Positions 19,832 to 28,783 of a DNA stretch of 64,000 nt are shown here, in pieces. This DNA is from Pedobacter sp. W3I1 (GTDB taxonomy: Bacteria; Bacteroidota; Bacteroidia; Sphingobacteriales; Sphingobacteriaceae): NCBI RefSeq assembly GCF_030816015.1, contig NZ_JAUSXN010000001.1, positions 1,302,001 to 1,366,000 on the forward strand. Direction: 5' to 3'. The stretch's first letter is position 1, and every line of letters starts with the position of its first letter. Made by a program: the position numbers and the translations under genes. A model generated the notes under the pieces. That model did not search any database. It saw only the letters and a program-made list of their open reading frames with translations, and had not been told where the DNA came from.

Positions 19832-19973
19832 ATCATTTTTGTTATGAATATAAGTTTAGCTAAATAATTTCATTTTCGTGATGATTGTATTTAAAGTAAT
19901 ACGCCATTTCAAAAAAACAACATGGTTAACAACAGCCTGTTTTCGAGGTTTTTACAATAATTTGTTAATGGAG

Positions 19974-19989
19974 TTTGACATATGTCAAA
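19974..19989. promoter_or_regulatory. perfect 16-bp palindrome, possible operator
   Basis: TTTGACATATGTCAAA is fully self-complementary. It lies in the divergent gap between the DUF1801 gene and the HTH gene at 20101, 111 bases upstream of the latter, and could bind a dimeric regulator, possibly the HTH protein itself. Confidence 0.45.
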
Positions 19990-20027
19990 AAATTAACACC
20001 TTTTATACAACCTTTTACACTTATTCT

Positions 20028-20035
20028 TACATTTG
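20028..20035 (+). promoter_or_regulatory. -7 box TACATTTG upstream of the HTH gene
   Basis: Exact match to TAnnTTTG, 65 bases before the ATG at 20101. A -33 TTTG at the right distance is not evident. Confidence 0.4.
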
Positions 20036-20100
20036 AATTGTCAATCGTCCCCGATAACTGATTTAATTATTTTTTTCATTTTTAAAAATTAATTATCTCA

Positions 20101-20526
20101 ATGACAACACAACAATTAAAACAAGGAGAAATTCTTGAGCGTTTAGTGCGCAGAGATCGTATGGGCATCAGCGAGCTTTCCAGGAAGCTTAATGTGAGCC
20201 GCAGAACAATTTACAACTGGTTTGGTCAAGACAGAATTGGGCATGAAGTAATTTGGCAGGTAGGCAAGTTATTAGGTCAGGATCTTTCTTCGGCATTTCC
20301 AGAAGCTTTCCCCAAGTACAACCCCGAATCCACCAATCAAACTGCAGATCCCGGTAAACAGATCGGTTCGGATAATAATTCTGTGTATTTCTGGATGAAT
20401 AAATATATTCATCTGTTAGAAAAATACAACGACCTTTTAATTACAGAAGAGCCACAAGAGCTCGATCCAATTAATAAGGAATTTCCACTTAGAAATAAAA
20501 GACCTGAAACATTTTTATATCAATAA
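20101..20526 (+). CDS. small helix-turn-helix DNA-binding protein
   Basis: 141 residues. Residues 10-55 form a helix-turn-helix with the recognition part ISELSRKLNVSRRTIYNWF, like homeodomain-like/resolvase-type HTHs. The rest is Pro/Asn-rich and hydrophilic, without an effector domain that I recognise. It could regulate its own promoter through the 16-bp palindrome at 19974. The next genes on the strand (kinase, regulator, sigma factor) suggest a regulatory neighbourhood, though a 520-bp gap separates them. Confidence 0.7.
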   Translation: MTTQQLKQGEILERLVRRDRMGISELSRKLNVSRRTIYNWFGQDRIGHEVIWQVGKLLGQDLSSAFPEAFPKYNPESTNQTADPGKQIGSDNNSVYFWMNKYIHLLEKYNDLLITEEPQELDPINKEFPLRNKRPETFLYQ

Positions 20527-21047
20527 CTAAGTTTTAACAAATAGAAATGCGATAAGTCATCCCGTTAGATTTTTCTTTTATTTCGCATTACACTGGTTTA
20601 TTTCATTTTCCTGTCTTCAACATGGTAATATTATCTGCAATTTAAAAGGAGAAATTATTTCCCAAACAAGTAAAAAGGTGTTTTTGAAATAGCCTGATAT
20701 ATAACAAAAATAGCCACCTGTGCGATGGCTATTGATAAGAAAAATGGTGTCTTCTCTATGGTGTGCCTGCCCTCCGCGGATCTCCCGCTCACAGGACTTT
20801 TTTATCTTTCTTTTATGTTTAACAATTTAGGCAATAGTTAGTTTTTATTTGCAAAATAATTTTGCACATCGTGTGGAAAATGTTAATATCTCTGGAAATA
20901 ACTTAACCGTTATTTATATGTTCGTTTGCGAGGCAATTAAACGCAATTTTTTATATAAAAACTTTTTACGGTGTGCGGTGTTTGTGATGTGGTTACTACC
21001 AATGAGATAATTAAATTATTTATTGGTTAACCACCAAACAATAAATC
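20527..21047. other. intergenic region with a GC-rich structured island
   Basis: 520 bases between the HTH gene and the histidine kinase. Most is AT-rich, but 20705-20806 is distinctly GC-rich and full of inverted repeats (see ncRNA candidate). Confidence 0.6.
20705..20806. ncRNA. candidate structured small RNA (unclassified)
   Basis: A GC-rich island of about 100 bases in AT-rich DNA. One end is a hairpin AATAGCCA...TGGCTATT (20709-20732), which on the minus strand is followed by a T-run; the other holds CCTG/CAGG enclosing GCGG/CCGC (about 20766-20796) followed on the plus strand by TTTTTT (20799-20804). Either strand could therefore carry a short terminated transcript. It does not match the SRP, tmRNA, RNase P or TPP signatures that I know; 6S RNA cannot be excluded. 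Strand is unresolved. Confidence 0.35.
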
Positions 21048-22124
21048 ATGGTCGAATTAAATAAAGAGCTTTTTTGTAACCTGGGCGACCGTTCTGTTGA
21101 TGGATATTTTATTTTCGACTTTACCGAACAAAATTTCACATACCTCAATAAATCGATAAGTAATATTTGGGAACTCGGCCTTGACGAAATTATAGCCAAT
21201 CCGCAGTTACTGGCAGAGCAGGTACATGCTGAAGATTTGGCACATGTAATATCCTGTTATCAGGAATGCCTTGAAGATGGTACGGAGAAAAAATATGAAT
21301 TCCGTTTGCTGTTTGCTGATAGAGAGAAATATGTGCGGGTAATTGTGTTTGCAGTTTCAGATGGAGAAGTTAAGCATTTAGTGGGTACAGTAGAAGATAC
21401 CACGATAATGCGCCACAATAAGATCCATATTGAACAAATAAACGCCCGAAAAAATATAACATTAGAAGTATTGGCGCACGATTTAAAAGAACCGCTGGCC
21501 ATGATGAAATTAACTGCTTCATCTATGAAAGATGGCGTTGCGCAAACAGGCAATGAGCAGATGATAAATTCGCTAGCGTTTATTCATGATATGTGCGAGC
21601 GTAACCTGCTTTTGGTACGGAGCATGATTAACCGGGAATTTTTAAAATCATCGATAGTAGAAATTGGCAAGGAGCGGGCGGATTTGGTTTGGGAACTTAG
21701 AGATGTGGTTCGTTTTTATAAACGATCGAAGCTAGGTAAAATGAGGAACATTAAGTTTACAAGTTCTGCTGAACAAATTTATCTGCATCTTGATAGCATG
21801 AAATTTTTACAGGTTATAAATAACCTCATCTCAAATTCATTAAAATTTACTGCCGATCAAGGAAATATTACTTTACATGCCGAGGAATATGAAAATACTG
21901 TTTTAATTACCGTTGCTGATAATGGGATCGGAATTCCGGAAGAGCTGCAGGCCGGGCTTTTTGACCACTTACCCGAAACCTTAAGGCCAGGCCTTAAAGG
22001 TGAAGAATCGGGAGGATTTGGTATGGGTATAATCAAGGCCATTGTGGAGTTACATCAGGGAAAGATCTGGTTTAAGAGCAAAATTGGCATCGGAACCACC
22101 TTCTATATCGAGCTACCTAAGTAG
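21048..22124 (+). CDS. PAS-containing sensor histidine kinase
   Basis: 358 residues, no membrane segment, so probably cytoplasmic. A PAS-like domain occupies about 15-120; a short dimerisation helix contains the phospho-acceptor His144 in LAHDLKEPLAM. The ATPase domain carries the N box NNLISNSLKF, the G1 box VADNGIGIP and the G2 box GGFGMGI. It lies 40 bp before a NarL-type response regulator on the same strand, which is its likely partner. Signal unknown. Confidence 0.92.
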   Translation: MVELNKELFCNLGDRSVDGYFIFDFTEQNFTYLNKSISNIWELGLDEIIANPQLLAEQVHAEDLAHVISCYQECLEDGTEKKYEFRLLFADREKYVRVIVFAVSDGEVKHLVGTVEDTTIMRHNKIHIEQINARKNITLEVLAHDLKEPLAMMKLTASSMKDGVAQTGNEQMINSLAFIHDMCERNLLLVRSMINREFLKSSIVEIGKERADLVWELRDVVRFYKRSKLGKMRNIKFTSSAEQIYLHLDSMKFLQVINNLISNSLKFTADQGNITLHAEEYENTVLITVADNGIGIPEELQAGLFDHLPETLRPGLKGEESGGFGMGIIKAIVELHQGKIWFKSKIGIGTTFYIELPK

Positions 22125-22152
22125 CCGTTTTTAATTTTAAAATGGCGTAAGT

Positions 22153-22160
22153 TATATTTG
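22153..22160 (+). promoter_or_regulatory. -7 box TATATTTG next to the response regulator start
   Basis: Matches TAnnTTTG and ends 4 bases before the ATG at 22165. If used, the transcript would be nearly leaderless. Confidence 0.35.
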
Positions 22161-22164
22161 AATT

Positions 22165-22815
22165 ATGATTAACATTATTCTTGCGGATGATCACCATATT
22201 ATCCGGACCTCACTTAAAGCACTTATAGAAAAACATGAAGGCATCAAAGTTGTTGCAGAAGTATCAGACGGTTTAGCAGTTTTGGAACTTCTCGAAAAAG
22301 GAATAAAAGCTGATATCATTTTATCAGATATTGTAATGCCAGGCCTCGATGGAATAGGTTTAGCCGGAACCATTAAAGAGCGGGGATACACTACTAAAGT
22401 AGTTGTTTTATCTATTTTAGACGATGAAAAGTATGCCTCAAATGCCTTTATCTCAGGAGCTTTTGCTTACTTATCAAAGGACATTGAAGAAGATGAATTG
22501 CTGTTTTGCCTACAGCATGTAATGAAGGGAAAACGCTACCTTTCTTCTAATTTATGCATCTCCATTTTAGAGCGTTTTAATACCCAGTTAAATATGCTTT
22601 CGCAAAAAATGAATACCGAAATCAATTTTTCTGAACGCGAAATTAACGTATTAAAACTCATTGCTGATGGCTTGACGAATCAGGAAATAGCTGATAAATT
22701 GTACTTAAGCAGGCGAACAGTAGAGAGCCAAAGAGAAGCTTTAATCAGTAGAACCGGCACGAAAAACTCTGCTTCTTTAGTGCGTTTTGCCATGCGAAAT
22801 GGTTATGTAGCCTAG
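22165..22815 (+). CDS. NarL/FixJ-type response regulator
   Basis: 216 residues: receiver domain (1-120) with acidic pair Asp8-Asp9 and phospho-acceptor Asp55 in LSDIVMPGLDG, then a C-terminal LuxR-type HTH (about 150-210) with FSEREINVLKLIADGLTN and the recognition helix YLSRRTVESQR. Probably phosphorylated by the adjacent histidine kinase and then binds promoters. A -7 box ends just before the start, so it may also have its own promoter. Confidence 0.93.
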   Translation: MINIILADDHHIIRTSLKALIEKHEGIKVVAEVSDGLAVLELLEKGIKADIILSDIVMPGLDGIGLAGTIKERGYTTKVVVLSILDDEKYASNAFISGAFAYLSKDIEEDELLFCLQHVMKGKRYLSSNLCISILERFNTQLNMLSQKMNTEINFSEREINVLKLIADGLTNQEIADKLYLSRRTVESQREALISRTGTKNSASLVRFAMRNGYVA

Positions 22816-22939
22816 TATTTTTGATCGTTTAAGGGCAATTTTTTAACGTTTTTAATAAACCGTAAAAAATCGCGTATTTCTACAAATAACATTGAATGGT
22901 GCTGTTTGTTGAATATCTACAAAAAGCCCTAAAACTATC

Positions 22940-23458
22940 ATGGAAACATTAAATTTCAATTGTGACATATACCAATACAGGCAACCACTTTTTGATCGTG
23001 CATTAGCCTATACGCGTGATGAAGACGATGCTGCTGATTTAGTTCAAGACACCTTTATGAAGGCGTTTAGGTTTTCAGCTAAGTTTGAAATGGGAAGTAA
23101 TGTACGAGCCTGGCTTTTTACCATCTTAAGAAATACCTTTCTTAATCATTACTATAAGGTAAAACGTAAAAATGAAATGATCCAGCAGGAAGAAGATTTA
23201 ACTTCCGTTCAATTGGTTCCAAGCGCATCATCGAATGGTGGTGCCGCAAAGTTTATGATGGAAGATATCCAGAAATCGCTAAATGCCTTGCCGGAGGATT
23301 GCCGCTTTTGTTTTTGCCGCTACTTTGAAGGGTATAAGTATCATGAAATTGCTGCTGAGCTCGATATTCCCCTGGGCACTGTAAAAACCAAAATACACGT
23401 AGCAAGAGGCCTTTTAAAAAAGATGCTTAAAAATTATAAGTCTGGTTTGGCTACATAA
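22940..23458 (+). CDS. ECF-type RNA polymerase sigma factor
   Basis: 172 residues. Region 2 reads YTRDEDDAADLVQDTFMKAF (25-44), followed by the promoter-melting helix NVRAWLFTILRNTFLN; region 4 is at about 115-165 with FEGYKYHEIAAELDIPLGTV, a helix-turn-helix. No anti-sigma gene follows. It directs RNA polymerase to a specific promoter set, unknown here. A 17-bp stem hairpin follows at 23464. Confidence 0.93.
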   Translation: METLNFNCDIYQYRQPLFDRALAYTRDEDDAADLVQDTFMKAFRFSAKFEMGSNVRAWLFTILRNTFLNHYYKVKRKNEMIQQEEDLTSVQLVPSASSNGGAAKFMMEDIQKSLNALPEDCRFCFCRYFEGYKYHEIAAELDIPLGTVKTKIHVARGLLKKMLKNYKSGLAT

Positions 23459-23463
23459 TACAT

Positions 23464-23501
23464 AATAGCAATTGGATTTGCTTTCAAATCCAATTGCTAT
23501 T
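23464..23501. terminator. 17-bp perfect stem hairpin after the sigma factor gene
   Basis: AATAGCAATTGGATTTG, loop CTTT, CAAATCCAATTGCTATT. No long T-run follows on the plus strand, but position and stability fit a terminator. Confidence 0.65.
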
Positions 23502-23539
23502 AAAACTTATACAAAAAGTACAAAATGCTCCATATAAGC

Positions 23540-23625
23540 CGATAAGGAGCGAGAGCCTGTTGCGATTTTAGATCGGAATTATGAGGGCTAAAGCGAATGG
23601 CGGGGCTGCACCAATGGAATAGCAC
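23540..23625 (+). repeat. diverged family B repeat
   Basis: AAAGCGAATGGCGGGGCTGC near 23590-23610, preceded by GGAGCGAGAGCC and a TAGATCGGAAT segment; same half-core order as the tandem array at 30.4 kb. Confidence 0.5.
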
Positions 23626-24038
23626 AGAACGTTAATTTTCAAATCCTTCTCACTATATAAGACATTGAAAATTCATATAAGTCGACTAATGGCTAAAATA
23701 TAAACCGGTAATGTTAGGGATAAAAAAAGGGACAGACTAACAGCCTATCCCTATATCTAAACTCAAACATGCGCTCAAACATGAATGAATCTTCAAAATT
23801 AAACATTTTAGTTTATTATTAGTTTTAAAAATAGTGTAAGTAGCCAAAGATTACATATGCTATAGGTACGTTTGTGCCAGTTTAGTTTACTTTGTAGAAT
23901 CCCTGAGTTTCATTTTTGAGTTTTATTGCTGAGATTTATAAAATGAAACCATCATGATTTTCAAAAATCTTGCTGCAGTTTAATGATGATACCTGACTGC
24001 GCAGGAAGGGTTTCATCACCATAAAACATATTATACAG

Positions 24039-24815
24039 ATGAAAATAGCAACATATAATGTAAATGGAATAAATGGACGCTTACCGGTTCTGTTACGTTG
24101 GCTGGAAGAAACCCAACCTGATGTAGTGTGTTTACAGGAATTAAAAGCTCCGCAAGAAAAATTCCCTGAGCAGGCTATTAAAGCTATTGGTTATAATGCC
24201 GTTTGGCATGGCCAGAAAAGTTGGAATGGCGTTGCTATATTGGCTCGGAATCTGGAAATAAAAGAGCTAAAAAGAAATCTGGATGGTGATCCTGAAGATT
24301 TGCATAGCCGATACATCGAAGCGATGGTTAATAATGTGATAATCGGTTGTCTTTACCTTCCGAACGGAAATCCGGCGCCAGGGCCTAAATTCGAATATAA
24401 GTTACGTTGGTTTGAACGTTTTACAGCCCATGCAGCAAAGCTATTGGAATATAATTTGCCAGTAATTTTATGTGGTGATTATAATGTAATACCTACGGAG
24501 CTGGATGCATATAAACCAGAACGTTGGGTTGAAGATGCTTTATTTCGTCCTGAAACACGTTTGGCATTTCAAAATTTAATGGCACAAGGTTGGACAGATG
24601 CAATCAGAAAATTGTATCCTACTGAAACGATATACACATTTTGGGATTATTTTAGAAATGCATATGGTAGAGATGCGGGATTAAGAATAGATCATTTTTT
24701 ACTAAGTCCTCAGGTTAGTGATCGCTTAAAGTCTGCCGGAGTAGATAAACACGTAAGAGGCTGGGAAAAAACAAGCGATCATGGTCCGGTGTGGATTGAA
24801 ATAAGCGAGGTGTAA
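24039..24815 (+). CDS. xthA: exodeoxyribonuclease III (AP endonuclease)
   Basis: 258 residues, the normal length of bacterial ExoIII. The metal and catalytic residues are in the usual blocks: MKIATYNVNGINGR (Asn), CLQELKAP (Glu), SWNGVAILAR, CLYLPNGN (Tyr), CGDYNVIP (Asp/Asn), LRIDHFLLS (Asp) and TSDHGPVW (Asp-His). It removes abasic sites and blocked 3' ends during base excision repair. It is a single gene, convergent with the small membrane protein gene and separated from it by a palindromic terminator. Confidence 0.96.
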   Translation: MKIATYNVNGINGRLPVLLRWLEETQPDVVCLQELKAPQEKFPEQAIKAIGYNAVWHGQKSWNGVAILARNLEIKELKRNLDGDPEDLHSRYIEAMVNNVIIGCLYLPNGNPAPGPKFEYKLRWFERFTAHAAKLLEYNLPVILCGDYNVIPTELDAYKPERWVEDALFRPETRLAFQNLMAQGWTDAIRKLYPTETIYTFWDYFRNAYGRDAGLRIDHFLLSPQVSDRLKSAGVDKHVRGWEKTSDHGPVWIEISEV

Positions 24816-24951
24816 TTATGGGCTTATCTCTTTAAATAGGTTATATCTAAAGTTGTTCCTACTAATTTTAAGCATTCGCCATGCTGTTGTGATAGTATTA
24901 CGTCCGCTTTAATCCACCTGATTTCTCCGTCAGGCCCGGCGCAGAACAAAA

Positions 24952-24980
24952 GAAGTCAAGTTTTTTAAAAACTTGACTTC
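24952..24980. terminator. bidirectional terminator between xthA and the minus-strand genes
   Basis: GAAGTCAAGTTTTT and AAAAACTTGACTTC form a 13-14-bp palindrome with A/T runs on both sides, between convergent genes. Confidence 0.8.
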
Positions 24981-24999
24981 AGATTTATTCTATACTGAC

Positions 25000-25266
25000 T
25001 TAATGCTCGTTGGTGTTATTTGCCTTTTCGATCAGTTCTTTTTGATCGGTTAAATCTTTATAATAGAAATAACCACCAAATCCTAAGATGAGGATGATGT
25101 TACTTATTTTAAAACTGTGGTCAAGCCAATAACTAAACGGTGGTACATGACCACTAAAACTCTGTTTAATGTTTGGCCAGGAGTTAAGAATGATAATAAT
25201 AACAATCATCAGCAAAACCTTTAGCAAGGTCCTGATGATGATTTTTTGGTGGTTTACTTTTTCCAT
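25000..25266 (-). CDS. small two-helix membrane protein, unknown
   Basis: 88 residues with two hydrophobic segments (about 10-28 and 52-68) and charged ends. Its ATG overlaps the stop of the upstream M42 gene in TAATG, so it is translationally coupled with it. I do not recognise a family. A coding origin is supported by the coupling and a following terminator. Confidence 0.6.
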   Translation of the reverse strand: MEKVNHQKIIIRTLLKVLLMIVIIIILNSWPNIKQSFSGHVPPFSYWLDHSFKISNIILILGFGGYFYYKDLTDQKELIEKANNTNEH

Positions 25267-26382
25267 TATTTAAATTCTCTGAAATCCTGACCGTCGGTAA
25301 TATTTAACAAGCTTTCGTAAATCAGGCTGATTACATTATCAACATCCTCTTTGTGTACCATTTCTACGGTAGTATGCATATAGCGTAACGGTAGTGAAAT
25401 TAATGCTGATGGTACGCCGCCATTCGAATAGGCAAATGCATCGGTATCGGTTCCGGTAGAACGCGAAGATGCCTGACGTTGGAATGGAATATTATTTTTC
25501 TCAGCGGTTTTAATTAATAATTTATTTAAATTGGTTTGAACAGCTGGAGCATATGAAACTACAGGACCTTTACCGGCTGATAAATCGCCTTGTATATTTT
25601 TGTTAATCATTGGTGTAGTCGTATCGTGTGTTACATCGGTAATGATGGCCACATTTGGTTTAATACGCTGGGCAATCATCTCAGCGCCGCGTAAACCGAT
25701 TTCTTCTTGTACAGAGTTTACAATATATAAGCCGAAAGGAAGTTTTTTCTTGTTTTCTTTTAATAAACGTGCAACTTCGGCAATCATAAAGCCACCAACA
25801 CGGTTATCTAAGGCACGGCCAACATAATAACGGTCGTTCAAAACCATAAACTCATCTTCGTAGGTAATTACACAGCCTACGTGGATGCCTAATTTTTCTA
25901 CTTCTTCTTTTGTAGTACAGCCGCAGTCTAAAAAGATATTTTTTAATTCTGGTGCCTGTTCTTTTTCGCCATGGCGGGTGTGAATTGCCGGCCAGCCCAA
26001 ATACTGCTTTAACCAGGCCCTTCTCGGTATGGATATTTACACGTTTTGAAGGTGCAATCTGATGGTCTGAACCCCCATTGCGGATTACATAAATTAAACC
26101 ATCTGCAGTGATGTAATTTACATACCACGAAATTTCATCGGCATGCGCTTCTATAACAACTTTAAAAGCAGCTTTAGGGTTAATAACACCTACAGCAGTG
26201 CCGTAATTATCGATAAAATGTTCGTCGATATATGGTTTTAAATAATTTAACCAAAGTTTTTGTCCTTCCCATTCGTAACCCGTAGGAGCAGGATTATTGA
26301 TGTATTCTTCAAGAAACTGCAGCGATTTTTTAGTAACCACAGCAACATGTTTTTTCTTTTCGTCGTCTTTTTTCTTAGCCAT
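25266..26382 (-). pseudogene. M42-family metallo-aminopeptidase with a +1 frameshift
   Basis: Two overlapping frames form one protein. The first (26382 down to about 26000) opens MAKKKDDEKKK and has the metal ligand in IEAHADEI; the second (from about 25997 to 25266) carries GRALDNRVGG, NSVQEEIGLRGA, ITDVTHDTTT and the final HTTVEMVHKED, so all M42 ligands and the catalytic Glu are present. Between VFG and WPAIHT there are four bases instead of three (GGGC, 25995-25998), that is one extra base. Restored length is about 371 residues, normal for the family. Either a real frameshift or a sequencing error in the G run. Confidence 0.85.
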
Positions 26383-26402
26383 AATGTTATTCTATAATTG
26401 TT

Positions 26403-26478
26403 CGTCATCCTGAACTTGATTCAGGATCTAGTTAAAGAGATACTGAACTAATCCAATAGCTATCGGATCAGCATGACG
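26403..26478. repeat. CGTCAT...ATGACG palindromic repeat (family A)
   Basis: Starts CGTCATCCTGAACTTGATTCAGGAT and ends GATCAGCATGACG. It contains two inner hairpins (CCTGAACTTGATTCAGG and CCAATAGCTATCGG-like) and lies just downstream of the GNAT gene end on the minus strand. Confidence 0.7.
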
Positions 26479-26896
26479 GTTGGTAATTTAAAGTTCTTTT
26501 TTCCATTACCACAAAACCGTAACCATCTTTAAAAAAGGTTTTATCTGTTTCGTGGAAGCCAAATTTAAAATAAAATTCCTTAGCATTTACACGTGCGTTG
26601 CACCATAGTTTTGTCGCTTTCTGAATTTTACAAAAATCAAGGATATAGGCCATTAGTTGTGAGCCATAACCTGCTTTTTGAGTATCGGGCATAATGGCAA
26701 GTTTGCGGAATTGATAAACATCCCCGTCTTGAAATAGAGAAACTACTCCCGTTAATTTATGATCGAGGTATAATCCAAAATGGATGCCATCAAAATCATC
26801 AGGCAGTTTTACAATGTCGAATGGCTCGTCAGGATACATGGCTTCGTGCCTGATCCGCCAGGTTAGAGAAGGGAATATTTGCTCAATTTGAACCAT
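26468..26896 (-). CDS. GNAT-family N-acetyltransferase
   Basis: 142 residues starting MVQIEQIFPSLTW at 26896; longer upstream starts would overlap the preceding gene in another frame. The acetyl-CoA binding part is IMPDTQKAGYGSQLMAYILDF, with the preceding beta strand VYQFRKLAIM, and the C-terminal FYFKFGFHETDKTF is typical of the fold. The start lies one base after the stop of the beta-barrel gene, so the two are coupled. Acceptor substrate unknown. Confidence 0.8.
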   Translation of the reverse strand: MVQIEQIFPSLTWRIRHEAMYPDEPFDIVKLPDDFDGIHFGLYLDHKLTGVVSLFQDGDVYQFRKLAIMPDTQKAGYGSQLMAYILDFCKIQKATKLWCNARVNAKEFYFKFGFHETDKTFFKDGYGFVVMEKRTLNYQPSC

Positions 26897-26897
26897 A

Positions 26898-27500
26898 CTA
26901 TAATAAAAAGCTAAAGCCGATTCTTCCATCAACACCATAATAGGTTTCATATTTATTGATGCGTACAGTTGGACCCAATGAAAGTTCAAAATTTGTTTTT
27001 TTGCCAATGCTACGCTGAAACCCCCAGTTTGGTGTGATTCCAATTTCCCAATCTATCACATTATATTGACTGATGTTGCCTGATTTAATTAAAGGAGAAA
27101 AATAACTGCTTATATCAAGTCCGAAATAGTTAGCCGCATTATTAATTGTCTTTTTTCCTTTTTTTATCCTGTTTTCAAAATTGTAATATTTTCTGATGCC
27201 GGCATACAGGTTTGGTGCAAGATCAAAATAAGTTTTGGTTTCACCTCCATCGATATAATTGTAATTATATTCTATCAAAAAGGTTCCGGCTAAACCTGCA
27301 CCTGTATAAACGGTAGTTAGTTTTCCTATCTTTTGTTCTCTTTCGTAACTAAGTCCCAATAAGGTCAACCTGATTTTGTTTAATGATTTTACTTCTGTTG
27401 GTTGCGCTACTTTTGTACTGTCCTGAGCTTTTGCTTTACCGAAAATGGCCAGGCAAATAAGTAGAGCTGAAAATGTTTTGATTGCGTTTTTAGATTTCAT
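26898..27500 (-). CDS. outer-membrane beta-barrel-like protein, unknown
   Basis: 200 residues with a signal peptide (cleavage around AKAQD, residue 26). The mature part has alternating beta-strand pattern and ends GRIGFSFLL with an aromatic-hydrophobic finish, as in small outer-membrane barrels. No specific family recognised. It precedes the GNAT gene by one base, but that pairing suggests no function. Confidence 0.65.
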   Translation of the reverse strand: MKSKNAIKTFSALLICLAIFGKAKAQDSTKVAQPTEVKSLNKIRLTLLGLSYEREQKIGKLTTVYTGAGLAGTFLIEYNYNYIDGGETKTYFDLAPNLYAGIRKYYNFENRIKKGKKTINNAANYFGLDISSYFSPLIKSGNISQYNVIDWEIGITPNWGFQRSIGKKTNFELSLGPTVRINKYETYYGVDGRIGFSFLL

Positions 27501-27518
27501 AAAATTTTTATTGATTAG

Positions 27519-28691
27519 TTATTTGTTTTTTCTTCCGTAAAACTGATAGATTAACATATTCAAGACGATTATGGCCGTCATTCCATAACAGAACAATGCC
27601 CATCCGCCTTGGTCCCAAAGCCATAAGCCTAATGCAGAGCCGCAGCTGGCACCAATAAAACTAACTGACATAAAAATGGTGTTCAGTCTGTTTCTGGCCT
27701 CCGGTATTAAGGTGTAAATCCGGGTTTGGTTGGTTACATGGATGGCCTGCTGACCGATATCGATAAGTACAATACCGATTACAAACAAGTATAAATGGCT
27801 GCCTGTAAAATAAAACAAGGCGATACTAATAATTTGTAATATAAAACCAATCATTAAATTTTTGCGTGGGTTGTTACCATCGCTTAATTTCCCAACCAAT
27901 GGTGCCGCCAATGCGCCTGCAGCACCAGCAATTCCAAATAACCCAATCTGTAAAGTCTGGAAATTAAAGGGAGGGTTAGCTAGATATAATACCATTGTAG
28001 TCCAGAATGCGCTAATAATGGCGAAAGCCAGAAAGTTAATAATCGAAGTCTCCCTTAAAGCAGGTTGGGTTTTGATATAACTGAACATCGAGCGCATGAG
28101 TTCTTTGTAAGTCCCTTTAAAAGCAGGATAGCTTTGTGGAAAACGTTTGGACATTAAAAGAATAAGCAAGCCACAAATTCCGGCGGCCATATAATAAACG
28201 GCTCTCCAGCCTAACCAAAAGCCAATGCTCCCACTTACTGCCCGCGAGGCTAAGATCCCAACCAGCAAACCACTCATAATCATGCCAATATTGGCTCCTC
28301 GGTTTTCATCGCTACTTAAATTAGCCGCTAAGGGCAAAATAAGCTGAGGAACAATTGAACAGCCACCAATTAAAACAGAGGCAATTTCTAATACAAAGAA
28401 AGTGCGCGAAACAGCAGCAATTAATAAGGCCAGGATAGCGAGACCGGTAATTACGAGGATTTGTTTTTTACGCTCAAACATATCACCCAGTGGCACTAAA
28501 AGGAAAAGACCTAAAGCATAACCGATCTGCGTGAGGTAGGTAATCCGTCCGGCATCGGTTTCGGTGAGATTAAAATCTTTTGCAATTAAGATGACTAAAG
28601 GTTGGCAGTAGTAAATATTTGCAACAATTAGGCCCGTGCAAAAAGCCATGAGGAGGATATCGGCGCGTGATAATTTCTGAGTAATCTGCAT
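27519..28691 (-). CDS. MFS transporter (arabinose-efflux-like)
   Basis: 390 residues from MQITQKLSRADILLMA at 28691; an ATG 30 bases further up lies in a short-period repeat and is less likely. Twelve hydrophobic segments are visible, with the loop 2-3 motif LVPLGDMFERKKQILV and its half-repeat GKLSDGNNPRKNLMIG, which places it in the major facilitator superfamily. Substrate unknown; similar proteins are annotated as drug or sugar efflux. 18 bp upstream of the beta-barrel gene on the same strand. Confidence 0.88.
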   Translation of the reverse strand: MQITQKLSRADILLMAFCTGLIVANIYYCQPLVILIAKDFNLTETDAGRITYLTQIGYALGLFLLVPLGDMFERKKQILVITGLAILALLIAAVSRTFFVLEIASVLIGGCSIVPQLILPLAANLSSDENRGANIGMIMSGLLVGILASRAVSGSIGFWLGWRAVYYMAAGICGLLILLMSKRFPQSYPAFKGTYKELMRSMFSYIKTQPALRETSIINFLAFAIISAFWTTMVLYLANPPFNFQTLQIGLFGIAGAAGALAAPLVGKLSDGNNPRKNLMIGFILQIISIALFYFTGSHLYLFVIGIVLIDIGQQAIHVTNQTRIYTLIPEARNRLNTIFMSVSFIGASCGSALGLWLWDQGGWALFCYGMTAIIVLNMLIYQFYGRKNK

Positions 28692-28783
28692 CTTAGTCTT
28701 AAGTCGGGAGTCTTCAGTCATGAGTCTTAGTGGCTTAGATTGATGTACGATCTGACTATGGACTAATGACTATAGGCTATATT
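28692..28783. repeat. degenerate short-period repeat (AGTCTTnAGTC type)
   Basis: Successive units such as AGTCTTAAGTC, GGAGTCTTCAGTC, GACTATGGACTAATGACT recur at 7-10 base spacing between the carboxylase and MFS genes. Comparable tracts lie at 9322-9355, 37500-37545, 45820-45900, 50560-50620, 55500-55590 and 56870-56970. Confidence 0.55.

Larger units (their letters stand above)
23459..24038. other. intergenic region between sigma factor and exonuclease III
   Basis: 580 bases: a strong hairpin right after the sigma gene (23464-23501), a diverged family B repeat (about 23540-23625), then AT-rich sequence without ORFs. A TGAAACC/GGGTTTCA pair (23944 and 24007) encloses about 60 bases before xthA; no known riboswitch signature was recognised. 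Confidence 0.45.

Noticed and set aside
23944..24016. Possible TPP riboswitch before xthA (GATACCTGACTGCGCAGGAAGG resemblance)
   Set aside because: The CTGAGA box and the ACCC strand are absent, and exonuclease III is not a thiamine gene.
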